Shown here: positions 1-10,681 of the stretch, one piece after another
Numbering within the stretch: the first letter of the stretch is position 1
Layout of the letters: each line of letters opens with the position of its first letter
NCBI GenBank assembly: GCA_964036155.1
Contig: OZ038422.1
Location: 49,623,201-49,687,200, forward strand
Reading direction: 5' to 3'
DNA: 64,000 bases
Source: Diploscapter coronatus
Lineage: Eukaryota > Nematoda > Chromadorea > Rhabditida > Rhabditidae
The notes under the pieces: generated by a model
Database searches by the model: none
What the model was told of the DNA's origin: nothing
What the model saw: the letters and a program-made list of their open reading frames with translations, nothing else
Position numbers and translations under genes: made by a program

Positions 1-33
1 TAAAGTATTGGAAACATGATATTTTCAACTTAC

Positions 34-1489
34 AAGTAGAGTTGGTCCATAGTCTAATTTTTCATTGTCAAATATAAGAACGATTATAATGAAATGCACT
101 AAATTTAGAATTATCATAAACAGCATAATGCAACGAATGATCCTTTTCAAGTTATTCCTGCAATTTTCATTGTATTAATAGTGCAAATGATTTTTCACTT
201 ACTTGGTAAGCAGATTTGTTAGTCGTGGCAGTTCATATATGAGCACAAGTCGTTGGATAATAAGGCAGATGCTAAGCAATGCTACGACTGAACTCACTGT
301 CGGAATCAAGAAGAGGAAGCAAATGAAGAGATAATACGTCCATATTAAAACTGGCACAAAAAAATATAAATCGTCAATCTGTAATTAATGAAATAATGAA
401 ATGGCTTTTTGTATATATGACGCTATGATGAAATAGGAAAATGATAGTATGACGTTTTAAATCGAGAGTATTTATGAAATAGTATAGGCAATAATCGAAC
501 TTCAAACGTTTCAGTTCAAGAGCTCATTTCGTCATTTGCGAACTTCTTACCCAATTTGTATCATCAGGATTGTTCCAAATTAAGTCTAAATTACTTTTCT
601 AAAAATTAGTGTACAGTAGCGGTCAAAACTTTGGAACAATTGTGATTATGAATGTAGCCTGGTAGGACCAATAATTGTAGATCAATACGAGTAGAAATTG
701 GCAAGAATTCTCAATACGCAGTGTAACGGGATCGAACTGTGATTACGATCTCTGTCTCTATCCCAAAACTCTCCCATCTCTAACTTTGCATGCTCCTCTT
801 CTTGCCATGACAGTCCCTTTTCAGTTTTATCAGAGGATTTTCTCTCTGAACAACGCCTAACTGCAAGCTTGCTTTCTCCTGTTCCCCCTCTCACTACACT
901 ATTGGACCCGCATATTCTATGTTAAGTGTTGAACATGGACTCTATCTCGTAATCTTTAAAATTTCAATTATACTAGAAGAACTAATATAATGTTCGGAAG
1001 TCAAGGTATTTTTTATACCCCAATGAATGAAAAAGCTACAACAGAGAAGAATATATGTGTGAAATTTCATTCTAATTAATCCACAATTATGAGACATCCC
1101 AATCTGCATTCATAACGACAATCTTTTAAAACTTTCGATTGCTACTGTATAGAGAAATTTTAACGAATGCGAATTACCAGGAAAATATATTATTAATACA
1201 ATTATAAGAAAGAGGATAAGTGCTACTAGTAATAATGTAGCTAACACAGCCGGAAAGAAAGTTGCGAATCTTCTCATTTGATAATATATTGGATAATAAG
1301 GCGCCTATAATCAATCATTTTATTATATTTGCCAAATAAGTCAAGTTACCTCCTTTAACTCCAATAATTCGCTATCGGAAATTCTTAACAGTAGATTAGG
1401 TATAGTAATTAGAAACATAAGTATAATGAAGATAATAATATACTCCAGGGGTCTATCTTGTAGTTCAGTGGGATAAATATAACGTGATG
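34..1489 (-). CDS. Multi-pass membrane protein, copy 1 (partial)
   Basis: Four minus-strand exons join in phase: 1350-1489, 1178-1304, 203-350 and 34-157; the gene runs off the left edge and its first exon was not found. Each exon carries a hydrophobic stretch: one ending in IPNLLLRISDSELLELKE, then APYYPIYYQMR followed by a membrane span, then a long span ending ELPRLTNLLTK, then LKRIIRCIMLFMIILNLV. At least four membrane segments are visible. The layout and tandem copies resemble nematode chemoreceptor-like families, but I do not recognise the family. It is a close paralogue of the copy at 7732-9599, with identical splice phases. The large intron 351-1177 holds a mariner-type inverted-repeat element. 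Whether this copy is functional cannot be judged without the missing ends. Confidence 0.55.
612..1149. mobile_element. Tc1/mariner-type MITE with inner insertion
   Basis: The ends are imperfect inverted repeats beginning TACAGTAGCGGTCAAAACTT and ending in the reverse complement form ...CGATTGCTACTGTA, with TA at both borders as for Tc1/mariner. The right arm (about 1046-1149) mirrors the left arm (612-720). The middle (about 721-1043) is absent from the matching element at 9031-9243, so this copy has a further roughly 320-base insertion, or the other copy a deletion. It lies in an intron of the membrane protein gene. No transposase is visible. Confidence 0.65.
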
Positions 1490-2569
1490 CTGAAATATCA
1501 TATTTTAATTAAGATCCTATAAGATATTTCATATAGCGATATTATTATGGAGAGATTTTTTATTCCTTAAATTAATATATCTTACTGTTATTATAATATT
1601 GTTCCATTTTCATAGGTAAAATTATTGAAAAATTAGAAAATTTTATAAGTGCCAATAGAATCGAAATTTATCGCGCTTTGTCTGATATGTTCTAGAAAGA
1701 CTTTGATTTATATGCTTCAGCCGACAGGTGAATTAGAATGACATTAACAAATATATATTTATACCATTCCCTTCGTCTTGATACGAATAAAATATCATCG
1801 ACGTTTAAATTGCATTCATATTTAATGAAAAGATATATTTTTATATTATGGACTGTGAGGAGGTAGATACTGCATACTCTTTGTTCCTAACTCTTGCTCT
1901 CCACTATATGAGAAGCGATGTTTTCCAGAAATGAGTACTCACCAGACTTTTTATCTAATATTGTCATCGTCAAATATCAAATATATGTTACTTGATAATA
2001 CATTTTCAGGAAAAACTGAAGATAACAATGATTTTACTCTTTATCAATAGAACCTTTAATAAGTGAAAGGCACGATCTGATTTTCAATTAATACGCAGTT
2101 GTTTGGTAGCCATTTGAAATATTCACTAAAGAGAAGTCTATCATTTTTATTGTGTTTTGTGTTTAGATTTACAGACAAGTTATTTATTATTTATGAAACT
2201 GTTTTTCACAGCATATTATATGAGCTGATATTTTATGTTCTAAGGATCATTTATGCAAGTGCAGAAACGTAAAACGGAAAAAATTGAAAAAAATCAAGTT
2301 AAAAATAATTTTCACTAGTAAATGAACGAATTGATGTTTTAAATAGACTAATATACGAAAAATGTCATTGCACTTCGAAGATACCATTTTGAAGCGATGC
2401 TGATAGATTCTGATTATTGCTGTTTCTTATCGGAATTAATCTGTTGTTTATTCTGAAATAAAACAAAAAATACAATAATTATTCCAGGTTAAATTGAAAA
2501 TTTGAAGTTTGATTATTAAATTTTGTTGTTGATTACAGAATCTAGTAATGAAAATAGCAGAGCATAAAC

Positions 2570-2840
2570 GATACGATTCTTCGTAGTTTTATCTGAAAGA
2601 TAAGTAAGTGCAAGAATGAAAATATTAGAGCATGCATGGTTATGAAAATCTCTTCTTTAATTTTTGAACTATTCATTCATTAATTAAATATCATTTATTG
2701 TCTATTTCAAATAAAATGAGTATTTTGAGATTTTCAGATTTATTGTTGTCGTCGTTCAGTTATCCTTTGCAGGATATCCAGGAAGTACCACGAGGAGGTA
2801 GACGAACATCACTTCCCGCCACACAATAACACACACATAC
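2570..2840 (-). repeat. Repeated 3' terminal exon module, copy 1
   Basis: A segment shared with 10,300-10,500 and 13,050-13,330. On the minus strand each copy has a splice acceptor (TCAG), a short (GT)n run, a conserved open stretch ending in an in-frame stop near 2758, and a downstream AATAAA. This looks like the last exon and 3' untranslated region of a gene family. Two frames stay open here, so the encoded tail is uncertain. It may be the last exon of the USP-like gene to its right, but the phase does not clearly fit. Confidence 0.5.
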
Positions 2841-3286
2841 TGAGTCTAAATTAGCTAAATCCTTTTCTGAAGTTTATTCTTTTGAAAATGTTTCAGAGAT
2901 TTATTCCTACTTATCATCCATCCCCAGCGAACTCGGAGTTATTCGCAATTTCAGGATTTCGAGGTCATAGGAATTTCGACAGATTCTTTAGCTAATTATC
3001 TATGGCCTCAACATTCTGAAATAATAACTGGTAATCAACTAACTTTCTAAATTAACTTCCGAATCGACAATTTGCTAAATTTTACTGTTCCGACAGACCG
3101 TGGCTGAGAATGGATGACATGATCTTGGATACCCCTTATCTTGCGAGAGAAAAGAAGCTAGAGAGGCGAGAGATGCGGTGATATAGAAGAGACGCAGAGA
3201 TAAGACGAGAGAGAAATAATACAATAGCACGGGGATAAAACCGTGCGGCAGTTGCCAGTCTCACAAACGAACTGAACGATTGATAC

Positions 3287-4744
3287 CTGCGAACTTGATC
3301 GGGTCCTGCCAATTCTCGAACTGGACGTTGTCTCGTTCGGCGTCCTCGTTCCCCCCATGCAGATTATATGGGTTGGTGTAGAGAACTAACAATCTGTGGC
3401 TATCGTTCGGAATGGGCTCCTGGATCTTGACGCACTCTGTCCCGCTGCATTTTTCGCATTTGTAGTCTGTCATGCGGGTCTCCATTTCCGAATTGAGCTC
3501 CTCGTCGATCAGTTCCTGGATCGTCGTTCTTTCTCGAGACTTCCCGTTCAGTTTCCAGATTTGTTCAGATTCCGGGCGCATCGTCGGGACGAACTAAAAG
3601 TAAAACTTGAATTAATTGCTCAAGCACATGTTTATTAGTCTGCAAACGAAATTATTACACTGTCGCACGAATTGCACCAAATTTTCTGCTCGAGTTCTAC
3701 GTTCCAGAAGCCGCTCGTTTGCTCGTCTACTACCGAACTCATTTTTGTCAGCATTCGTTCGGTAAATAGGTAGGAGTCGTCCCACTCTCGGGTCACTTCT
3801 AAAGAAAGAAATTCATTTTTTCTACAATCAGAATTTCACTGTGCACTTGTTGCAGTGGTATCTGCGCACTTTCTTTTCTTTGGCAAGGTCGAGAAGGACA
3901 ACTAAAATAATAAAATAACCGTTCTTCGCATTTATCGGTAATTTATGGGTAGATAGATTATGCAAGTACACATAAATGGGAAGCACCTAATTTCTGACTC
4001 TTTTCATATGTTGAATAAGTTAATTTGAACTTGTAGAGTTGTTATAAAGGAAGACTTGATAATTTGTGGATTTGTGATAACTGAGAGACTGAGCCTATAA
4101 AACTGTCCGAGCAGATTTTGGAATTGGAAAAATTTCCAAAGAAATTATGTTTGTATAGGGACCAGAGGTGTTGGCGGTGCGGTGCGTTATCTTAGTGCAT
4201 CGCCAACACCCCTGATAGAAACTTTCAACTTGCAAAGAATTTCAGTGAGAAGCAATTTGCTATATCATTTTTTAAATCCATAAATCCACTGCAAATGAGT
4301 ATTTTTACTAAAATTTTCGAAACTAATTTAATATGCGCTCTTTAAAAGTGAAAACTATTCTCAACCCATTCAAAAGAGTTTTATATTAAAAAAATAAAAG
4401 CGAAGGTTTTATTCGCAGGCGAAAGTCCCTCAAATATGAAATCAGTCATCGAAATCAGCTTTTGAAACCAACCAGAATGAGTTTTGCATCGATTTTTATG
4501 TTCAAAAGGTCACACATTGTTAAAAGCGAATACAATCTCCGCCGGCCGGCTGATCTACTTATAACTAAACTAACTCTCTATTAGACTTACCTCGTTCTCA
4601 GCCTCGAGCAATCCTGAAATGTCCACTTTCATCTCCAAATCCTCCGCATCTACATCGTCAGCAGGAGATGCTGGCGTGTTTCGACCAGAAATGTCTTGGC
4701 CTTCTTTCTCTTTGCCGATTTTGGGAATAGGAGTTTCGGGTCTG
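3287..4744 (-). CDS. Ubiquitin-specific-protease-like gene, incomplete
   Basis: Supported minus-strand exons are 4591-4744 (RPETPIPKIGKEKE..., acidic linker), about 3841-3905 (DLAKEKKVRRYHCNKC), 3659-3798 (ending WCNSCDS) and 3287-3593 (with YKCEKCSGTECVKIQEPIP then a LLVLYTN strand). Three CxxC pairs followed by a proline-containing strand are typical of the zinc-finger insert and strand of USP-family cysteine peptidases. The catalytic Cys box (GNTCYMN-like) and His box were not found. Phases between the first two exons do not match, so an exon is missed or the gene is decaying. It sits beside an OTU-like gene and shares the start of exon 4591-4744 with it. Function, if any, would be deubiquitination; I consider a pseudogene equally possible. 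Confidence 0.5.
4152..4213. repeat. Short inverted repeat (hairpin)
   Basis: The arms GAGGTGTTGGCGGTGC and GCATCGCCAACACCCC face each other across about 20 bases, between exons of the USP-like gene. It is likely a small fold-back repeat; no gene was recognised in it. Confidence 0.5.
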
Positions 4745-5720
4745 CTGAATAATACTCAGAATTATTACAACTTTAGTAAATTTACAAAGGATCCCAAACA
4801 ACTTCTTGTCGAAGATATAAACCTAACAATTATACTGTAAAGGACTAGAAAAGCGATGATTTTGAAAAAATAAAGAAAAACTCACCTTTTTAAATTTCCA
4901 AAATTTTTATGTCTCCATTGGGATCCAAAGGTCTAGGTTTCGAAAATGTCCAATTTAAACGGACATTATTTGAGATACGATATCTGAAAATTCAAATTTA
5001 TAGGCTGAAAACCGATTTGAGGAATAAAAATGGATGAAATGGCTTGCTCTGGAGATGTTTAGAGGAAATGGTTAGAAAATGGAAGAGTCAGAGAAATAAT
5101 GATCGCTCACAATATAGAAAAACAAAAACATTCAAAAGGCAAAAAGTAACGCAGCTGGGCGATGTCTGAAAAGGCAAGATTTGAAATAGAGCAATGAATC
5201 ATCAATGCTTTCGAGAATCTGAAATTCAAGTAGAATTTCGTACTTTCGAAAAATTGGAGAAGAATCAATGAAGAAGCAACTTTGTCTTACATTGATTTTA
5301 CTGTAAGAAAGGGGATAATGGTTGATGGAAGTGGCCGTATTGCACGATTTGAATGTGAGAGAATGACAAAGATGGATAGTTTTCGAAAGAAAGATAAAGG
5401 ATTGGCAAAAGTGCACTTTTATCTGGCGAAGAAAGGCCGGGTCAGCGAAGTAATGCGAGAAGGGGTGCAGAATGAATACAATAACAACGTGTTTCTGGTG
5501 CAAATGCCACAGTTTTGCGATAAGATTTGTAAGTCGACGAAAGGGATTGAGAAGGGGAGATGCAAATGCTTGCCAAACAAAATCGTAGAAAATTCAAATT
5601 CAACAGATGAATGAGTTTGGAAACTCAGAAGTAAAATGAGAGATTCTTCGTAGTTTTATCTGAAAGATAAGTAAGTGCGAAGATGGAAATGTTAGAGCAT
5701 GCATGGTTATAAAAATTTCT
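4745..5720. repeat. 0.9 kb duplicated module, copy 1
   Basis: Nearly identical to 12,146-13,120, starting exactly at the intron side of a minus-strand exon and running to about 5,720, where the copies diverge. On the minus strand it reads as the intron 5' of exon 4591-4744. It carries a plus-strand open frame at 5282-5614. The exon next to it has diverged at silent and non-silent sites, while this intron sequence has hardly changed. Confidence 0.75.
5282..5614 (+). CDS. Small Cys-containing open frame, doubtful
   Basis: A 110-codon plus-strand frame inside the duplicated module, starting MSYIDFTVRKG and ending STDE. It is lysine-rich and its last third has the cysteine spacing CDKIC...CKC. 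There is no signal peptide. In the second copy (12,690-13,019) the last third is identical, but the middle has indels and stops, so the full frame is not kept. A splice-donor-like GTAAGT lies inside the Cys-rich part. It could be a spurious frame in an intron. No family was recognised. Confidence 0.2.
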   Translation: MSYIDFTVRKGIMVDGSGRIARFECERMTKMDSFRKKDKGLAKVHFYLAKKGRVSEVMREGVQNEYNNNVFLVQMPQFCDKICKSTKGIEKGRCKCLPNKIVENSNSTDE

Positions 5721-5765
5721 TTCTTTAATTTTTGAACTACTCATTTATTATTATAAATGATTTAC

Positions 5766-6086
5766 TTGAGACGAGATAAAAGGAATATGTTTCTTGCTTT
5801 CCCCTTCTATGAGCCTCGGATGTGCGAGAGATAAGCATTTGTTCATTAGCCGTTTTCTTTGTTTTTTCTTCGCGTTTTTAAGGACAATTATCGATAATTA
5901 ATCGGATAATTTTTTATTAATATCAATAGAGGAAGATAATTGCCAAGTGCTTGTTGTGAAAATCCCGTTAATTTCGATGAAAGAATAAAGAAAATAAAAA
6001 GAAGCGACAAATGGACGAATGTCGTCAGCACGCATACGAGGCTTACAGGAAGGGGAGAAAGAAACGCTCCTTTTATCTCGTCTCAA
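5766..6086. mobile_element. MITE with about 55-base terminal inverted repeats
   Basis: The left end TTGAGACGAGATAAAAGGA and the right end (reverse complement of the same) are imperfect inverted repeats extending about 55 bases, including GCTTTCCCCTTC/GAAGGGGAGAAAG and GAGCCTCG/CGAGGC. Total length is about 320 bases. No transposase. It lies just downstream of the truncated membrane protein copy and may have disrupted it. The target duplication is not clear. Confidence 0.6.
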
Positions 6087-6133
6087 ATAGCCAGTCATTC
6101 ACAATATAAGTAAACTGGTTTTGAAAGTTTTAC

Positions 6134-6506
6134 AATATCCATTGATGACAAAAATAAAAGTAATAAATGATATAAATGTTATTAAAACTAGCGAATAGAT
6201 ATGTGCTATTCGTTGCATATAAAACATTAGCGGATAATAGGGTGCCTAATCAAACCATTGGAAATTATATTCTCGAACATTCCGAGTCACATCTTTAAAC
6301 TCCTTTAGTTTTTCGTCTGAAATTGCTAAGAGGATATTAGGAATAATTGGAATAAAAATAATTGCACCGGCAAATGCAACTATTCCAAATAGTTCTATAA
6401 AATCGAAAACGTGAAGCCTAAATACCAGTATGCATAATTTAATCAGATACATAAAAATTAAAACAATTATCATTAATGTGCTCGGATAAAATCGTTGAAG
6501 AGCCAA
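6134..6506 (-). pseudogene. Multi-pass membrane protein, copy 2 (fragment)
   Basis: Two minus-strand exons are visible: 6291 to about 6500 (FYPSTLMIIVLIFMYLIKL, then IPIIPNILLAISDEKLKEFK) and 6134-6245 (APYYPLMFYMQRIAHIY and a membrane span). They match exons of the copies at 34-1489 and 7732-9599 in sequence and phase. The next two exons seen in the paralogues are absent; an inverted-repeat element occupies 5766-6086 instead. No ATG opens the first exon, so an upstream exon may exist. I read it as a truncated paralogue. Confidence 0.5.
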
Positions 6507-7731
6507 TGGGAGTAACTACCTCTTTTATGAGTTGATGCAATGAAGTTGAAATTGATAAATGAATTTTCACAGCATTATATAAAAACTGATTATAAAGTCA
6601 TATGTAACAATTGGGCATATTGATTAGAAAAAAGGTTGGCATTTTTTATTTTGTGTTTAGATTTGCAGACAAATAATTTATTTATGAACTAGGATTATCA
6701 CAAGCACATTTTATGAAAGAATATTTTTTAAAGATCATTTATTGAGATTAGAAATTTGACATTATGCAATCGGAGTTAGAATTTGATTCGATGATGGATA
6801 AATCTGATTACTATGATTAGTGCGGCTGTTCGTGGATGTTAAAGGGATCGGTCTATCACTCCTTCTAAAATTCATCATTAAAATTAAGAAAAAACATTGT
6901 TGGCAAGTTTTCTTTATCGTCGTCAAATTCAAACAATTTTGAGATTCGAAAGTATTCGAATTAACTCTTGGAAGTTAACTTAACATCGTGAAATTCATGT
7001 CAGCTGAATTAAGAATTACGCAATTAACATCTAGAAGTCAGTCACTTTTAATATTATAATTTCATACATTTTCGAGAAATATTGTCGAATGGCTTGGCGT
7101 CGTTTCGGACTAGCAACTATAAACGAAAGTGGCATAGTTATGCATAACAAGCATGCGTCAAATGCTCGTGAAAATAGGAAAGTCCTTATATATAAACCGG
7201 AAATGTTATCCGCGTTTGACCCTTAAAGTTTTGTTTCATTTTGAGCACGCTTTAAATTATTACCGTAATATAAGTATATTAATACTAACGATATGATCGT
7301 TAGCGTCTAAATTAATTTTTATGATTATTTTTGTATATGGAATAATTGGATAATTTTCAAATGTCGTAAATCAAATTACTCAATAGAAAAATGACTTTAA
7401 TTGTACTGGCAGTAACCCCTATCCACAAAATGGGTGTATGTCACTGCACACCAAATATTTTGATGCGCAGTGACCGTTCTCCGTTTATTATCTTCGGATT
7501 AAAATATTCCTTAAATCTTTCTCTCACTTATCTCAATCTCAATGCATTATCATTTCTTCGAAAATGTTATAAACACGATAAATTAGAGTTGAATTGATAT
7601 TTGTAAAAAGCCCAGTTAAAAAGTTAAGCCTTAAAGGGTATCTCGGATCAGGTTTTGCATCCTGTCCCTGTGATGTCCGAGTTTAACAGCCAAAGAGGTG
7701 AATAAACCAACTATTTAATTTGCTTACATAC
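6507..7731. other. Gap with no gene recognised
   Basis: AT-rich sequence. Only short frames without homology or exon-like borders were seen. Part may belong to missing exons of the flanking membrane protein copies (first exons of copy 2, last exons of copy 3). Confidence 0.5.
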
Positions 7732-9599
7732 TGCACGCATAAAGGTAACATGGTATATAATATTCTTCGATTATCGGATTTATATTTCGAACTTGACGAT
7801 GATAATCTTGCCAAACCACGAAATTTGAAATATAGAACAAAGTAGAGAAGCGACGCAAAAAGAGCCAGAATATCCAAAGATGACCATGATAACTAAATAT
7901 GATGAATTATTAGGTGATTTCTAATGCATCAAAGATAAAATAGAATGAAGTAACATAAGAAGGGTTATCACAGTGTCGAACAAAGTTCTTGGATAATTCT
8001 CATTCTGTGTCGACATCAAAAATTCCAAAATCTGCACTCTGCACTGATTGAATTAGCTGAATTTTTGAAAACATATTCACGTGGAAAACATGAAATTATG
8101 CTAAATTTCAGCCAAATCTGAAGAAGTGCAAGCGACTTTTCTAAACATTGATACAGGGATAGAGGATAGGTGACTCGAAACTTGTCTCCTATTATATTAT
8201 AACTGGAGAGGCCAAGTGGTTTTTTTTTCGAAAAACCAACGATACCATCATTTCGGACCCATTTATTACCCTATTTGATGTTTTGGTTTCATGAAATTAC
8301 CAACTAATTAACGATAATTGAAATGTCAAAAAATCATGCGTTCTTTCTCTCACTTGAAAGAAGTAGGCTTGGCCTCTCTAACCATAACACTTTACAGATA
8401 ATTAAAGTATTAGAAACATGATGTCTTCAACTTACAATTAGGATTAGTCCATATTCTGTTTGTTTATAGTCAAAGAAAAACATGATTATAATAATAAAAT
8501 TTACTAGATTTTGAATTATCGCAAACAGCATAATGCCACGAATGATCCTTTTCAAATTATCCCTGCAATTTTCATTGTATTAATAGTGCAAATGAGATTT
8601 TTCACTTACTTGGTAAGCAGATTTGTTAGTCGTGGTAGTTCATATGTGAGCACAAGTCGTTGGATAATAAGACAGATGCTAAGCAATGCTACGACTGAAC
8701 TCACTATCGGAATCAAGAAGAAGAGGCAAATGACGATATAACAAAACCATATGATACCTTGCACCGAAATATATACACTTAGAAAAATGGAAAGCTGTAA
8801 TTGATGAAATTATGAAATGGCTTTTTGTATATATGACGAAATGACGAAATGAGAAAATGATAGTATGACGTTTTAAATCGAAAGTATTTATGAGATAGTG
8901 TAGGAAATAATCGAACTTCAGACGTTTCCAATTCAAGAACTCATTCGTCATTTGCGAAATTCTTACCAATTTACTAATATCACTAGGAGTGTGTTCAGCT
9001 AAGCCTAAACTACTTTTCTAAAAATTAGTGTACAGTGGCGGTTAAAAGTTTGGAACAATTGTGATTATGAATGTAGCCTGGTAGGACCAATAATTGTAGA
9101 TAAATTTGAATGAAGACTGTCAGGAATTCTCAATACACAGAAGAATATATGTGCGAAGTTTCATTCTAATTAATCCACAATTATGAGACATCCCAGTCTG
9201 CATTCATAATGATAATTTTTGAAAACTTTCGGTCGCCACTGTATAGAGAAATTTTAACGAGCGCGAATTACCAAGCAAATATGACACGAATACAGCTACA
9301 ACTATTACGCCAGATGCTAGTAATGAGAATACAACTGACATAGTCGGAACGAAATTAGCCAATATTCTCATTTGGTAATATATTGGATAGTAAGGCGCCT
9401 ATAATCAATAATTTTTTTTTTTTTTTTAATAATATTTGCCAAATAAGTCAAATTACATCCTTTAACTCCAATAATTCTCTGTCGGAAATCCTTAGCAGTA
9501 AATTAGGTATAATAATTAGAAACGCAGATATAATGGGGATAATAATAAAATACAAGGATATATCTTCAGCTCGTTTAAGGAATGCAATACTATATAATG
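7732..9599 (-). CDS. Multi-pass membrane protein, copy 3
   Basis: Five minus-strand exons join in phase: 9457-9599, 9272-9398, 8610-8757, 8436-8562 and 7732-7892. Hydrophobic spans are seen in each: LYFIIIPIISAFLIIIPNLL; a span after APYYPIYYQMRILANF; one around FLIPIVSSVVALLSICLIIQ; one around GIMLFAIIQNLVNFIIII; and LDILALFASLLYFVLYFKF. With five or more spans it could be a seven-helix receptor of a nematode-expanded family, but no signature was recognised. The first and last exons are not resolved. The intron 8758-9271 has a mariner-like MITE. The gene is a tandem paralogue of the copy at the left edge. Confidence 0.6.
8204..8379. mobile_element. Small MITE
   Basis: About 175 bases bounded by GGAGAGGCCAAG on the left and its inverse CTTGGCCTCTCT on the right, inside the intron between exons 8436-8562 and 7732-7892 of the membrane protein gene. 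No coding capacity. Confidence 0.5.
9031..9243. mobile_element. Tc1/mariner-type MITE, short form
   Basis: A 213-base element with ends TACAGTGGCGGTTAAAAGTT and ...CGGTCGCCACTGTA (inverse), TA at both borders. Its arms match those of the element at 612-1149, but it lacks that copy's inner 320 bases. It sits at the same intron position of the paralogous gene, so it predates the gene duplication. Confidence 0.7.
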
Positions 9600-10299
9600 C
9601 TGAAACATCATTTTAATTAAGACCCTATAAAATGTTTCATATAGTGATATTATTATGGAGAGATTTTTATTCCTTCAATTAATATATCTTACTGGTATTA
9701 TTATCTCCTTCCATTTCCATAGATAGAATTAGTGAAAAATTAGAATTTTATAAGTACCAATCGAGTCGAGATTTATCGCGCTTTTTCTTGATACACCCTA
9801 AAAAATTTCAATTTATATACTTCAATCGACAGGTGAATTAGAACGACATTAACAAAACATTAATGTATTCCATTATCTTCGTCTTGATACGAATAAAATA
9901 TCATCGACTTTTAAATTGCGTTAATATTTAATGAAAAGATATGAAATGCTTAGCGAGTAGATTGTGCGATAGACCAAGTGTAACGGAAACCAGGCAGTTT
10001 TATATAGATTGGCGGTGGAATATCATTTATTAATCTCAAACTTGGATAATTAAACCATAAAAACGAAAAATATGAAAATGCAAAATAAAAAGTAAAATCG
10101 TGGATTTTGTGAAAGACAGACTGAGAGATAAAGTGACTCTCAGCCATTGTTCGAGGGAAAGGGAGGCAAGGCAAGAGAGCATAACGGTTTAGGGAAAAGT
10201 GAATAAAACATCTGTTATCTTGAGGAAATCGGGAATATTGATCGATAGGGAAAGTTATGCAAAAAAAAATATTGAAATTGGGTCGTTATTTGCGACACT
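9600..10299. other. Gap with no gene recognised
   Basis: Shares patches with 1,500-2,500 as part of the larger duplication (for example the stretch around an AAAATATCATCGAC motif). Only short frames without support. A first exon of the membrane protein may be hidden here. Confidence 0.4.
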
Positions 10300-10500
10300 A
10301 ATCTTTGAATTATTTATTTATTAATTAAATATGATTTATTGTCTATTTCAAATAAAAGGAAAATAAATATTTTGAGATTTTCATAGATCAAATTGTCGTT
10401 CGTCGTTCAGTTATCCCTTGCAGGATATCCAGGAAGTACCACGAGGAGGTGGACGAACATCACTTCCCGCCACACAATGACACACACACACACACCTGAA
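10300..10500 (-). repeat. Repeated 3' terminal exon module, copy 2
   Basis: Matches 2570-2840 and 13,050-13,330. On the minus strand the acceptor TTTTCAG at about 10,496-10,502 is followed by fifteen bases of (GT)n. The longer dinucleotide run shifts the reading frame relative to the other copies. Read in phase from the OTU-like exon at 10,682 it stops after about eleven codons; another frame runs to a stop at 10,408. An AATAAA-type signal follows on the minus strand. Confidence 0.5.
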
Positions 10501-10681
10501 AACACATTTAAATTTCTAAAACTACATGAAAAGATCTTAATTTCTTTATCAAATCATAGAAAAACTTTTTGCGACAGAGAAATCAGATATGAAAATAATG
10601 AAAAAGATAGACGAAAACCAACACAGGGATCAACTTTTCGCAGAGATTATAGATAAATTCAATTTCAAAATTTAAACTCAC

